From assembly GCA_903874975.1 (NCBI GenBank), contig CAIQUL010000147.1, forward strand, positions 21,611-85,610: a DNA stretch of 64,000 bases, read 5' to 3'. The translations under genes were made by a program, and so were the position numbers. The notes under the pieces are model-generated. The model did not search any database, was not told the origin of the DNA, and saw only the letters and a list, made by a program, of their open reading frames with translations. This document shows, one piece after another, positions 37,208 to 46,362 of the stretch. The stretch comes from an uncultured Chthoniobacter sp. GTDB taxonomy: Bacteria > Verrucomicrobiota > Verrucomicrobiia > Chthoniobacterales > Chthoniobacteraceae. The first letter of the stretch is position 1; each line of letters opens with the position of its first letter.

Positions 37208-37429
37208 CTACCGAGGCCGCTTCAAGGGCTTCCCGACCCTGGCGACTCGCGTGGGTCGGGCTCCGTGATCTCCCTCACGTTCCTCGTCCCTCTGCGCGCT
37301 CTTGAGCCGCGCCGAGGCAACCCTCTTGTGACCGGCCAATTCCTCCAGGTCCTTCCGCTCGGTACGGATTGCCCCTACGGTGTCTTGTTCTTTGAGCAGG
37401 CGCTCTTCGCGTCGTGATCGGCGGGACAT
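37208..37429 (-). CDS. Possible small basic protein in a degenerate region
   Basis: A 73-residue frame starting MSRRSRREERLLKEQDTVGA with a helical, highly charged sequence (RTERKDLEELAGHKRVASARLKSAQRDEE). I do not recognise it. It sits beside an epimerase pseudogene, so it may itself be a remnant. The amphipathic composition is slightly better than that of random open frames nearby. Confidence 0.3.
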   Translation of the reverse strand: MSRRSRREERLLKEQDTVGAIRTERKDLEELAGHKRVASARLKSAQRDEEREGDHGARPTRVARVGKPLKRPR

Positions 37430-37589
37430 GGGCTTCGGTGATTTGGAAAATTGGCAAACCGAGTCTGGCGGAGCAAGTCTGCAATACTGGCGATTGCGAA
37501 TTCTTTCGGTGAGACCACCCGGCGCTGGGCGATGTCGGCATGGTGGGCGGCCTCGTCGAGCGCACTCGGGTCGGAACGGACACCACGGC

Positions 37590-37925
37590 GAACCAGCCCT
37601 CATGGAAAGCGGCTGCGATCGCCTCCCGTGCCGCCCCATGACTGAGCGAGTGTCGCCCTGCGAGCCCACGACCGAAGTCGCCGTTGCGCGCGGGCCAGGG
37701 GGCGGAAGCGTTGAGCGGGCCGTGGACGTCGAGGTTCTCGATGGCGAAGAGCGCGAGCTGTGCGAGCTGTGCGAGCTCGTGGAGGTGAATCTAGGACATC
37801 CACTGCCGGCCGTCGCCGAGCGCACCGCCGAGGCCGAGGCGGAAAAGCGGGGCCATCAATCGGAGCGCGCCGCCATCATTTCCGAGGACGATAGAGGTGC
37901 GCCGCGTGCCGAGGACGCGGCTGTC
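37590..37925 (-). pseudogene. Remnant of a TIGR01777/YfcH-type epimerase gene
   Basis: Translating from 37925 leftward gives NDGGALRLMAPLFRLGLGG, then ALGDGRQWMS, then a TAG stop (37793-37791) where relatives have Trp (normal sequence GRQWMSWIH). The same frame continues with IHLHELAQLAQLALFAIENL and GPLNASAPWPARNGDFG, the next conserved blocks of this NAD-dependent epimerase family. A nine-base unit (GCGAGCTGT) is duplicated in this stretch. The gene lacks its N-terminal Rossmann part and the DUF1731 end, so it is a broken internal fragment. After about 37590 the frame loses similarity. Confidence 0.75.
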
Positions 37926-37955
37926 TGAGATGCGCCGCCCTTTCCGCTCCCGCTG

Positions 37956-38170
37956 TGCCAGGATCGGAAATCGAAGACGAACTCGGCGATCTCCTTTTCA
38001 CTGTGGTCAAGCTCGCCCGCAAACTCGACCTTGATGCCGAGACCGCGCTCCACCCCGGCACGAGGAAATTCGCCACCCGTTTCCGCGCCGTCGAGCAACT
38101 CGCAGCGGCGCGCGGCATCGTTTTGGAAAAGCTCGCGTTCGCCGAACTTGACCAGCTTTGGACGAGGTGA
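37956..38170 (+). pseudogene. C-terminal fragment of mazG
   Basis: The last 70 residues of nucleoside triphosphate pyrophosphohydrolase MazG: EIEDELGDLLFTVVKLARKL, then TRKFATRFRAVEQLAAARGI and a normal C-terminal end ELDQLW. The EIEDELGD part contains the metal-binding EExxD-like motif. The N-terminal domain (about 190 residues) is missing; upstream DNA is the epimerase remnant on the other strand. There is no start codon with a ribosome site, so it is probably not expressed as a working enzyme. Confidence 0.75.
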
Positions 38171-38454
38171 AGCGCCAGTCCGCACCCGGCGCGCAATCGT
38201 AGCATAGCGTCCGTTCATGGCGTTGTAGCCCCGCATGCGTGTCATCTGAGGGACCGACCACGCACGCGCGACGGGTCAGGAGCCTCCCCGCGCCCGTCGT
38301 CGTTGGACTTTTTTGGATCACGACCGGGAAAGTGCAAAATCAAGCAGTGGCGGAGAAAGTTCACAGGCCGCCATGCGTCCTCTCCAGCCGCCGGGCCGTG
38401 AGAACCCCATTGCGGTTTAGTTTCTATCTGACACTATTTTCTTCGCCAACGATT
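38171..38454. other. Intergenic region ahead of marR
   Basis: About 280 bases between the mazG remnant and marR. The last 60 bases are AT-richer (TTTCTATCTGACACTATTTTC) and probably carry the marR-efflux promoter and operator, but I could not define a palindrome. No gene is seen. Confidence 0.4.
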
Positions 38455-38925
38455 ATGAACAACTCCACCGGGCATTGCGCCGCGCAGCTTCTCGAGGTCG
38501 TGCCGCTGATGATGCGCGCCATCCGCGCGCAGGTGCGCCGCCACAGCGAGATGTCCGTGCCGCAGTTTCGTGCGCTGGCCTTCCTCGGGCGCAATGAGTC
38601 CGCCATGCTCGGCGAGGTCGCGGATTTCCTCGGTCTCACGCTGCCGGCAACCTCGAAGCTCATCGACGGTCTTGTCGCCTCCGGCCTGGCGACTCGCCGG
38701 ATGGATCCGGAGGATCGCCGCAAGATCATGCTGAGCCTGACCGCGGCGGGGCGGCGTAAGTATGCGGCGTTGCTGAAGTTCACCGGCAACTTTCTCAGCG
38801 AGCGTATGGCGCGGCTCACCGCTCAGCAGCGGGCGGGCATTTCCGGCGCGCTGTGCGCGCTGCAATCCATTTTCGGGGATGCACCGCCGGAGACGAGTCC
38901 CCGCCCGCGCAGAAAAATCCACTGA
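38455..38925 (+). CDS. MarR-family transcriptional regulator
   Basis: A winged-helix regulator of 156 residues. The recognition-helix region LGEVADFLGLTLPATSKLIDGLVASGLATRR and the wing DPEDRRKIMLSLTAAGRRK are typical of MarR. It is the first gene of a marR / RND adaptor / RND pump unit, 14 bases before the adaptor gene. It probably represses this efflux operon and is released by a phenolic or other drug ligand. The ATG at 38455 begins a normal N-terminal helix; no frame further upstream is needed. Confidence 0.88.
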   Translation: MNNSTGHCAAQLLEVVPLMMRAIRAQVRRHSEMSVPQFRALAFLGRNESAMLGEVADFLGLTLPATSKLIDGLVASGLATRRMDPEDRRKIMLSLTAAGRRKYAALLKFTGNFLSERMARLTAQQRAGISGALCALQSIFGDAPPETSPRPRRKIH

Positions 38926-38939
38926 CCGGTTTTCCCGCC

Positions 38940-40070
38940 ATGCACTCCGCCGCCTTGCGTTTCCTGATCCCGGTCGTCCTGCTCGCCTCCCTTGCCGGCT
39001 GTTCAAAAAAGGACGGCGTCGCGGGCGGGCCAGTGGGCAAAGGCGGCCCAGTTCCGGTCAATGTCGGCGAGGCGTTGAAGAAGGATATGCCGTTGGATTT
39101 ACGCGCCATTGGGAACGTCGAGTCCATGGCGACGGTGGAGGTCAAGGCGCAGGTCGGAGGCGAGCTTCTCGAAGTGAATTTCAAGGAGGGCCAGGATGTG
39201 AAAAAGGGCGACCTGCTTTTCAGCATCCAACCGCTCCTGTACGAAACGCTGCTCGCGCAGGCCGAAGCCAACCTCGTGAAAGACCGCGTCCAGGCGGAGA
39301 ACGCCCGCCGTGCCGCCGAGCGCAACTCCGCGCTCGGCACCAAAGGCGCGATTTCGCCCGAGCAACTCGACCAGATGCGCGCCGTTGCGGAGGCCGCGGA
39401 AGCCGCGGTCAAAGCCGACGAGGCGCTGGTCAAAATCGCCCGCGTCCGCCTCGGCTACGCCACGATCGAATCCTCGATCAATGGCCGCACCGGAGCGGTC
39501 CACGTTCAGCCGGGGAACCTCATCAAGGACAACGCCGACACCGCGATGACCACGATCAAACAGATGGCTCCGATCTACGTCACTTTCGCCGTCCCGGAGC
39601 AGCACCTCGCGGACATCCGGCGCGGCCTCGCGGAGCGCGCCCTGCCCGTCACTGCACTTAATCCGAAAAGCGGCCACGCGCTCGCTCGAGGCACCGTCAC
39701 CTTCATCGCCAACGCCGTGGACATGACCACCGGCACGATCACGCTCAAGGCCACGTTTCCCAACGACGACCGCGCGCTCTGGCCCGGTGCGTTTGTGGAT
39801 GTGGTCCTGCGGTTGGACACCGAGACGGGCGTCACCGTCGTGCCGTCGAGCGCGGTCACCATGGGGCAAAAGGGACCGCAGGTTTTCGTCGTCAAAGCGG
39901 ATGGGGCCGCAGACCTCCGCAGCGTCACGGTCGGGCGCACCGTCGGGCAGGAAAGCATCATCAGCAAAGGCGTGGAGCCGGGTGAGCAGGTCGTCACCAA
40001 CGGCCAGTTCCGCCTCGTCCCCGGCGCGAAAGTGCTGGTGAAGCCCGAGGTGGAAACGCCGCTTCGATGA
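38940..40070 (+). CDS. RND efflux periplasmic adaptor (MexA/AcrA-like)
   Basis: Membrane-fusion protein of a multidrug pump, 376 residues. The lipoprotein signal ends LLASLAGC (Cys21). Lipoyl/barrel-sandwich halves surround a helical hairpin (LYETLLAQAEANLVKDRVQAENARRAA...; here about residues 95-160), followed by the beta-barrel (PIYVTFAVPEQHL) and membrane-proximal domain (VVPSSAVTMGQKGPQVFVV). Its stop overlaps the pump start (ATGA). The operon lacks an outer-membrane channel, so an external TolC-like protein must be used. Confidence 0.92.
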   Translation: MHSAALRFLIPVVLLASLAGCSKKDGVAGGPVGKGGPVPVNVGEALKKDMPLDLRAIGNVESMATVEVKAQVGGELLEVNFKEGQDVKKGDLLFSIQPLLYETLLAQAEANLVKDRVQAENARRAAERNSALGTKGAISPEQLDQMRAVAEAAEAAVKADEALVKIARVRLGYATIESSINGRTGAVHVQPGNLIKDNADTAMTTIKQMAPIYVTFAVPEQHLADIRRGLAERALPVTALNPKSGHALARGTVTFIANAVDMTTGTITLKATFPNDDRALWPGAFVDVVLRLDTETGVTVVPSSAVTMGQKGPQVFVVKADGAADLRSVTVGRTVGQESIISKGVEPGEQVVTNGQFRLVPGAKVLVKPEVETPLR

Positions 40071-43000
40071 ACATTTCCGAGCCCTTCATCCGGCGGCCGG
40101 TGATGACCACGCTGGTCATGCTCGCCATCCTCGGCTTCGGGCTCTTCGCCTTTCGCGGGCTGCCGGTGAGCGATCTGCCGAACGTCGATTTTCCCACCAT
40201 CCAAGTCTCCGCCAGCCTCCCCGGCGCGAGCCCGGAGACCATGGCCGCCGCCGTGGCCACGCCGCTGGAGCGGCAGTTCAGCACCATCGCGGGCATCGAC
40301 TCGATGACCTCCACGAGCGCGCTCGGCCTCACAAACATCACCATCGTCTTCAACCTCAACCGCAACATCGATGCCGCCGCGCAGGACGTGCAAAGCGCCA
40401 TCGCCGCCGCCGCCCGCCTGCTCCCGCGCGACATGCCGAGCCCGCCGTCGTACAAGAAGGTGAACCCCGCGGATTCGCCCGTGCTTTTTCTCGCCGTCCT
40501 CTCGCCCACGTTGCGGCTTTCCGACGTGAACGAATACGCCGACACGCTTCTCGCCCAGCGCATTTCCACCACGCCCGGCGTCGCGCAGGTTTCCATTTTC
40601 GGCCCGCAAAAATACGCTGTCCGCGCGCAGGTGGACCCGCGCGAACTTGCGGCGCGCGGCATCGGCGTGGACGAAGTCGCGAAGGCCATCCAGGACGCGA
40701 ACGTCAATCTCCCGACCGGCACGCTCTACGGCCCGGCCGAGGCCGCGACCGTGCAGACCAGCGGCCAGCTCTTCGATGCCGCCGCGTATCGCCGGATCAT
40801 CGTGGCCTACCGCAACGGCTCGCCCGTCCGGCTGGAGCAGCTCGGGCGCGTCATCGACAGCGTGGAAAACGACAAGATCGCGAGCTGGTTTCGCGGCACC
40901 CGAGGCATCGTCCTCGCCATCCAGAAACAGCCGGGCACCAACACCGTCGCCGTCGTGGATGCGGTCAAAGCGCTGCTGCCCACCTTCCGCGCGCAGATGC
41001 CGCCGGCGGTGCAGTTGGAAATCCTCGCCGACAAATCCCTCTCCATCCGCAGCAGCGTTCACGAGGTCGAGTTCACCCTCGTCCTCGCGATCGCACTCGT
41101 GGTCCTGGTCATCTTCCTTTTCCTCCGCAATATCCGCGCGACCCTCATCCCCTCCGTGGCCATGCCGCTCTCGATCATCGGCACCTTCATGGTCATGCAC
41201 CTGCTCGGCTTCAGCGTGGACAATTTTTCGCTCCTCGCCATGACCCTCGCCACGGGGTTCGTCGTCGATGACGCCATCGTGGTTTTGGAAAACATTGTGC
41301 GCCACATCGAGCGGGGCGCCTCGCCCATGGAGGCCGCGCTCAAAGGCTCGCGCGAGATCGGCTTCACCATCGTCTCGATGACCATCTCGCTTGCCGCGGT
41401 CTTCATTCCCGTGCTCTTCATGGGGGGTATCCTCGGACGCCTGCTCAATGAATTCGCCGTCGTCATGGGCGTCGCCATTCTGGTCAGCGGCTTCATCTCG
41501 CTCACGCTCACGCCGATGCTCTGCGCGCGCTTTCTCCAGCCACACGACCAGCGCCCGCAGGGCCGGCTTTACGAAATGAGCGAGCGCGTTTTCGACGGCG
41601 CGCTGCACCTTTACGAGCGCACCCTCCAGGCAGCTCTGCGGCACCGTTTCCTCGTCCTCATGGTCGCGCTCGCGAGCATCGCCGCGACGGCATTTCTCTA
41701 CACGAAGCTGCCCACCGGCTTCATCCCCACTGAGGATACCGGCCAGATTTTCGTCATGACCGAGGCCGCGCAGGGCATCGGGTTTGAAAAGATGTGCGCC
41801 CTCCAGCAGCAGGCCGCCGCCGTCGTCCTCGGCAATCCGCATGTCGAGGGCTTCATGTCCAGCGTCGGCGTGGGGCCGAATAGCTCGACCGGCAATTCCG
41901 GGCGCATTTTCATGAACCTCAAGCCGCGCAGTGAACGGCCATCGGCGGACGCCATCATCGCCGAGCTGCGGCCCAAGCTCGCCGGCGTGCCGGGGCTGCG
42001 CGCCTTTCCGCAGGTCGTCCCTTCGATCCGCATCGGCGGCAGCCTGACCAAGAGCCTTTACCAGTTCACCCTCTCCGGTCCCGACCTTCAGGAACTCTAC
42101 GCCATCGCGCCCAAGGTCGAGGCCACGATGCGGCAGATTCCCGGCCTCATCGACGTGGCCAGCGACCTGCAAATCACCAACCCGCAAGTCATGGTCACCA
42201 TCGAGCGCGACCAGGCCGGCGCGCTCGGCGTCAGCGCCAGCCAGATCGAGACCGCGCTCGCCCACGCCTACGGCGCGCAGCAGATCTCCACCATCTACAC
42301 CGCCACCAACCAATACCGCGTCATCCTCGAAGTCCTCCCGCACTTTCAGGAAAGCGCCGTCGATCTCCACGCCCTCTACGTGCGCTCCGCCTCCGGCAAA
42401 CTCGTCCCGCTCAGCGCCGTCACAAAAATCGAGCGCAGCCTCGGCCCGCTCACCATCCAGCATCTCGGCCAGCTTCCGTCCGTCACCATCTCCTTCAACC
42501 TCAGCGGCGGCGCCTCCCTCGGCGACGCCATCCCGAAGATCGAGTCCGCCGTAAAAAGCGAAATTCCGCCCAGCATCAGCACCGGCTTCCAAGGCGCGGC
42601 GCAGGCCTTCCAATCCTCGCTCAAAGGCCTCGGGCTGCTCCTGCTCATGGCCGTCCTCGTCATCTACCTCGTCCTCGGGATTCTTTACGAAAGTTTCATC
42701 CATCCCATCACCATCCTCTCCGGCCTGCCCAGCGCTGGCTTTGGTGCGCTCATCGCGCTCTGGGCCTTCGGGCTGGAGCTGAATGTCTATGGCTTCGTCG
42801 GCATCCTCATGCTCATCGGCATCGTGAAAAAGAACGCCATCATGATGATCGACTTCGCCCTCGACGCCCAGCGCACCGCCGGCAAAGCGCCCGCCGACGC
42901 CATCTACGAAGCCTGCCTCGTCCGCTTTCGCCCCATCATGATGACCACCATGGCCGCGCTCATGGGCACCCTCCCCATCGCCCTCGGCCTTGGCGCGGGA

Positions 43001-43186
43001 GCCGAATCCCGCCGCCCGCTCGGCATCGCCGTCGTCGGCGGACTCCTCGTCTCCCAGCTCCTCACCCTCTACATCACGCCCGTGATTTACCTCTACCTCG
43101 AACGCCTCCAAGGCCGTGGTCGGGGCGCGAAATTCACCCCGCGGCAACCCGCGCCGCCGCGCGAACCGGCGCACGCGGCTGGGTAG
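40067..43186 (+). CDS. RND multidrug efflux pump (HAE-1, AcrB/MdtBC-like)
   Basis: Inner-membrane proton/drug antiporter of 1039 residues, normal length. The N-terminus MNISEPFIRRPVMTTLVML is typical. TM4 carries the proton-relay aspartate pair (TGFVVDDAIVVLEN). The RND motifs GLPVSDLPNVDFPTIQV near the start and ESFIHPITILSGLPSAGFGAL in TM8-9 are present. FIPTEDTG marks the second periplasmic half. It closely resembles MdtB/MdtC-type pumps. Unlike the metal pump in this window, it has no repeat insertions. It is the last gene of the marR operon. Confidence 0.94.
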   Translation: MNISEPFIRRPVMTTLVMLAILGFGLFAFRGLPVSDLPNVDFPTIQVSASLPGASPETMAAAVATPLERQFSTIAGIDSMTSTSALGLTNITIVFNLNRNIDAAAQDVQSAIAAAARLLPRDMPSPPSYKKVNPADSPVLFLAVLSPTLRLSDVNEYADTLLAQRISTTPGVAQVSIFGPQKYAVRAQVDPRELAARGIGVDEVAKAIQDANVNLPTGTLYGPAEAATVQTSGQLFDAAAYRRIIVAYRNGSPVRLEQLGRVIDSVENDKIASWFRGTRGIVLAIQKQPGTNTVAVVDAVKALLPTFRAQMPPAVQLEILADKSLSIRSSVHEVEFTLVLAIALVVLVIFLFLRNIRATLIPSVAMPLSIIGTFMVMHLLGFSVDNFSLLAMTLATGFVVDDAIVVLENIVRHIERGASPMEAALKGSREIGFTIVSMTISLAAVFIPVLFMGGILGRLLNEFAVVMGVAILVSGFISLTLTPMLCARFLQPHDQRPQGRLYEMSERVFDGALHLYERTLQAALRHRFLVLMVALASIAATAFLYTKLPTGFIPTEDTGQIFVMTEAAQGIGFEKMCALQQQAAAVVLGNPHVEGFMSSVGVGPNSSTGNSGRIFMNLKPRSERPSADAIIAELRPKLAGVPGLRAFPQVVPSIRIGGSLTKSLYQFTLSGPDLQELYAIAPKVEATMRQIPGLIDVASDLQITNPQVMVTIERDQAGALGVSASQIETALAHAYGAQQISTIYTATNQYRVILEVLPHFQESAVDLHALYVRSASGKLVPLSAVTKIERSLGPLTIQHLGQLPSVTISFNLSGGASLGDAIPKIESAVKSEIPPSISTGFQGAAQAFQSSLKGLGLLLLMAVLVIYLVLGILYESFIHPITILSGLPSAGFGALIALWAFGLELNVYGFVGILMLIGIVKKNAIMMIDFALDAQRTAGKAPADAIYEACLVRFRPIMMTTMAALMGTLPIALGLGAGAESRRPLGIAVVGGLLVSQLLTLYITPVIYLYLERLQGRGRGAKFTPRQPAPPREPAHAAG

Positions 43187-43668
43187 GGGAGGGGACACTT
43201 ATGGAGCTTGGACTTTATTAGTCCCAAGTCCCCGCCCGTTTGGACTAAAGTCCATCCTACTTTCCCGCAGCCCGCGCCGCTCGTCGGGTGGGTTGAAGTT
43301 CAACCGGAATAACTCGTGACATCCGGCGCACGCTCCCTGGGTTGCCCGCGGTTCTGTTTCTCTTGTCGGGGGTGAATCCGTTTCCGGGCTGCATCGGTTT
43401 GCCTCGTGGGTCGCGCAGCGCGATGCGGTGCCAGTCGCTATCCCGACCTCTCCGGCTGGGAATTACGCAACAGTGTCGCGTGATGCGGAAGGAGGGTTTT
43501 CCAGACGCTCGAGCAGACCACCATTCACCCATCACCGATCACCAATCCCGGATCATTTCACGACTGACGATGCACTACGGAGCTTGGAAACGGCGATGCG
43601 CGGCAAGGAGTCACCCGAGGTCTGAGTCCTTCGGGGCTGATGATTCTGAGGTTGGGGTCCGCAGGCGG
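43187..43668. other. Intergenic region with repeat remnants
   Basis: About 480 bases between convergent genes. It holds a degenerate member of the GTAGCTGGGACTTTAGTCC palindrome at 43204-43260 (arms near 43204-43227 and 43239-43260). There is also a CATTCACCCATCACCGATCA stretch (from about 43522) of the kind seen as simple repeats elsewhere in such genomes. No gene is seen. Confidence 0.55.
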
Positions 43669-44841
43669 CTACTTCTTCGCCCGTGCCTTCGCTTTGGCGA
43701 CAGCTTTGACCTTCTCCCACTTCTTCGTCTTCGCGCTCTTGAGCACGGCGTCGCAGACGTATTGGGTCTCGAGGGCGTCGCGGAAGGTCGGTGGCAGGGG
43801 CTGGCCGGCGGCGGCGGCTTTGAGGAAGTCGGCGACCTGGTGGGTGAAGCTTTCGGCGTAGCCGATCTGCAGGCCGGGGACCCACCAGTTTTTCATGTAG
43901 GGCTGGTCGCCGTCGGAGACGTGGATGGAGCGCCAGCCGCGGACGATGCCTTCGTCGCTGTGGTCGAAATACTGGAGGCGGTGCAGGTCGTGCAGATCCC
44001 AGCGGATGGAGGCGTTGGCGCCGTTGATTTCGAGGGTGTAGAGCGCCTTGTGGCCGCGGGCGTAGCGGGTGGATTCGAAAAGGGCGAGCGACCCATTGGC
44101 GAAGTGCCCGTGGAAGATGGCGGCGTCGTCGATCTTCACGGCCTGCATTTTGCCGGTCAGGGTGTGCTTGCGCTGTTTGATGAAGGTCTCGGTCATGGCG
44201 CTGACATCGACGATCGAGCCGTTGAGCCAGAGCGCGGTGTCGATGCAGTGCGCGAGGAGGTCGCCGGTGACGCCGCTGCCGGCGGCTTTGGCGTCGAGCC
44301 GCCAGAGGCCCGCGCCGCCCTGCGGGAGGTCGGCGCTGATCGTCCAGTCCTGGAGGAAGTTCGCGCGGTAGTGGAAAATCTGCCCGAGCTTGCCGGAGTC
44401 GATGATCTGCTTGGCGAGGGTGACGGCGGGGACGCGGCGGTAGTTGTACCACACGGTGTTCGGCACGCCGGCCTTCTCGATTTCGCGGACCATTTCCTCA
44501 CCCTGCGCACCGTTGAGGGCGAGCGGTTTTTCGCACAGCACCATCTTGCCGGCGCGCGCGGCGGCGATGGCGATCTCGGCGTGCGAGTCGTTGGGGGTGA
44601 CGATGTCGATGGCGTCGATGTCGGCGCGCTTGATGAGCTTGCGCCAGTCGGTCTCGGTGGATTCAAAGCCCCAGTTATCCGCGTAGGCTTTGAGTTTGGT
44701 GGCATCGCGGCCGCAGGCGGCCTTGAGGACGGGGACGAGCGGGGTGTCGAAAAACTTCGCCGCGTTGTGGTAGGCGTTCGCGTGAGTGCGGCCCATAAAG
44801 CCGTAGCCGACGATACCGATGTTGAGGTTCTTTTTTGCCAT
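43669..44841 (-). CDS. Gfo/Idh/MocA-family oxidoreductase
   Basis: NAD(P)-dependent sugar or cyclitol dehydrogenase of 390 residues. The Rossmann start is [17 protein letters not shown], followed by [20 protein letters not shown] and the catalytic-lysine motif CEKPLALN. The C-terminal beta-sheet domain carries [21 protein letters not shown]. The C-terminus is unusually basic ([14 protein letters not shown]). It is the second gene after a sugar isomerase/epimerase (36-base gap), the common arrangement for oxidation/epimerisation of myo-inositol or other polyols; the actual substrate is unknown. Confidence 0.88.
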   Translation of the reverse strand: MAKKNLNIGIVGYGFMGRTHANAYHNAAKFFDTPLVPVLKAACGRDATKLKAYADNWGFESTETDWRKLIKRADIDAIDIVTPNDSHAEIAIAAARAGKMVLCEKPLALNGAQGEEMVREIEKAGVPNTVWYNYRRVPAVTLAKQIIDSGKLGQIFHYRANFLQDWTISADLPQGGAGLWRLDAKAAGSGVTGDLLAHCIDTALWLNGSIVDVSAMTETFIKQRKHTLTGKMQAVKIDDAAIFHGHFANGSLALFESTRYARGHKALYTLEINGANASIRWDLHDLHRLQYFDHSDEGIVRGWRSIHVSDGDQPYMKNWWVPGLQIGYAESFTHQVADFLKAAAAGQPLPPTFRDALETQYVCDAVLKSAKTKKWEKVKAVAKAKARAKK

Positions 44842-44877
44842 AGATGTTGAGGGTTCGGTGTGGGTGAAAGGTAGAGC

Positions 44878-45915
44878 TTACCAGCCGTGGGCGGCGCGGA
44901 CTTTGATCATCACGTCGAGGATGGCGTTCCAGGTTTGCGCCTGTTCGAGCTTGGCGTTCGGGAACATGCAACCGTCCCAGCAGATGTGCTTGATGCCGCG
45001 GGCAGCGGCGTCTTTGAGCCAATAGCCGGCGCATTTCACAATATCGAGTTTACCGTCGGGATCGTCGGCGGGGCAGTGCTTGCCGGTCTTGTCGTGGTCG
45101 CCGGCGCCGTGGACATGGCCGTCGTTTTGCGCGACATGGAAGTCGATGGTCCACGGGCGGAGTTTGTCGGTCATCTTCTCGTAGGCGGCGTAGAATTCGG
45201 CGGGGCTGAAGCCTTCCTGCACGAGCGCGTGCTCGGGGGCGTTGTAGCCGAGGAGGTAGAGGTAGGTGTGCGCGAGGTCGGCCTGGAAACCGACGGTCTC
45301 CGGCATCCCGACCGCTTCGAGCAGATCGAGCATGTCTTTCCACGAGTGCATGCCCGCCCAGCAGATTTCGCCTTCGGCGGCGAGGCGTTCGCCGTGCTGC
45401 TCGGCGATCTTGCCGGCTTCGCGGAAAGTCTCGGCGATTCTGGCGGTGTTCGCGGTTGGATTCTCGCGCCACTTGTTCACGCCGAACTCCGCGGAGTCGA
45501 TGCGGATGACGCCGTATTTGCGGACGCCGTGCTGGTTAAAGATGCCGGCGATGCGGCACGCCATCTTCACGGCGCTGAGGAATTTCTCGCGCTGCGCGGC
45601 GTCGCCCATCGCGGAATCGCCGACCGTGCCGCCCCACACCGGCGCGACCAGCGAGCCGACGTTGAAGCCTTTGCCGGCGATGAGATCGGCGATCTTCTTC
45701 AGTTCGTCGTCGCTCGCCTCGGGGTTCGTGTGCGGGAGGAAAAGAAAGTAGTCGATGCCCTCGAATTTCTGGCCGTTGACGTTGGCGGCGGCGGTCAGGT
45801 CGAGCATGCGTTCGAGGCTGATCGGCGGTTCCTGACCTTCGCCGGTGCCCTTGCTGACGAGGCCGGGCCACATCGCGTTGTGAAGTTTCGGGAGGGAGTG
45901 TGCGGGAGTGCTCAT
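44878..45915 (-). CDS. Xylose-isomerase-like TIM-barrel sugar isomerase/epimerase
   Basis: A 345-residue TIM-barrel protein of the sugar phosphate isomerase/epimerase (AP endonuclease 2-like) superfamily. Likely metal ligands include the acids and histidines in [42 protein letters not shown] and [10 protein letters not shown]. It probably isomerises or epimerises a keto-sugar handed on to the oxidoreductase encoded downstream. An open frame continues far upstream, but the ATG at 45915 ([18 protein letters not shown]) precedes the first conserved sequence. It is preceded by a repeat region. Confidence 0.82.
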   Translation of the reverse strand: MSTPAHSLPKLHNAMWPGLVSKGTGEGQEPPISLERMLDLTAAANVNGQKFEGIDYFLFLPHTNPEASDDELKKIADLIAGKGFNVGSLVAPVWGGTVGDSAMGDAAQREKFLSAVKMACRIAGIFNQHGVRKYGVIRIDSAEFGVNKWRENPTANTARIAETFREAGKIAEQHGERLAAEGEICWAGMHSWKDMLDLLEAVGMPETVGFQADLAHTYLYLLGYNAPEHALVQEGFSPAEFYAAYEKMTDKLRPWTIDFHVAQNDGHVHGAGDHDKTGKHCPADDPDGKLDIVKCAGYWLKDAAARGIKHICWDGCMFPNAKLEQAQTWNAILDVMIKVRAAHGW

Positions 45916-46362
45916 TTGGGATTGGCTAATGGTTGTGGGTTTCACGCCACGCGATGGCTTGGGTCGGGAAATTTCGCGCGGGAAAGGCGCAGAGTGGTGC
46001 CGAAAAGCGCTGAACGGGACAAGTCCTTTTCGCGCGTGCTTGGAAAAACCGCGGTCATCCTGGGCGGAGTTCCGGGAGGGCGAAGGCGGGACGGAACGGC
46101 GTCGAAGGATCTCAAACTTTTCCCGACCCGCCAGCCCCCGCCTCCGCCTCCACCGGAAGATAGAAGTCCTTCGACTGCGCTGCGCTAAGCCTCCGCTTCG
46201 CTCAGGATGACGGAGTGTGTATTCCGCCCGAACCTTTCTCCGCATTGACCGCTCTGCCGCCGGTGCTAGGATCTGCGCCACATTTACCTCCCGGCGCAGC
46301 GGGCGGTGGCTTCTAAACCGCACCGGACGCAGCGCAATCGGGTTTCCATTTACCCCAATATC
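45916..46362. other. Intergenic region holding the GTCATCCTG repeat element
   Basis: About 450 bases between the divergent isomerase and 2-oxoacid oxidoreductase genes. It contains the 158-base inverted-repeat element at 46054-46211. The remaining 150 bases before 46363 must hold the korA promoter, but no clear -10/-35 was identified. Confidence 0.5.
46054..46211. repeat. Inverted-repeat element with GTCATCCTG ends
   Basis: GTCATCCTG at 46054-46062 and its complement CAGGATGAC at 46203-46211 bound about 158 bases. A nested complementary pair, GTCGAAGGAT (46101-46110) and GTCCTTCGAC (46167-46176), matches at nine of ten positions. Single ends of the same family occur near 8738 and 61311. Confidence 0.68.

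Noticed and set aside
37380..37928. A 182-codon plus-strand frame in the degenerate region
   Set aside because: It is antisense to the epimerase remnant, whose conserved blocks explain the DNA. The plus-strand translation has no domain.
39575..43198. A 1207-codon open frame antisense to the RND adaptor and pump genes
   Set aside because: Same reason: composition follows from the reverse complement of GC3-rich coding sequence, and both genes on the plus strand are certain.
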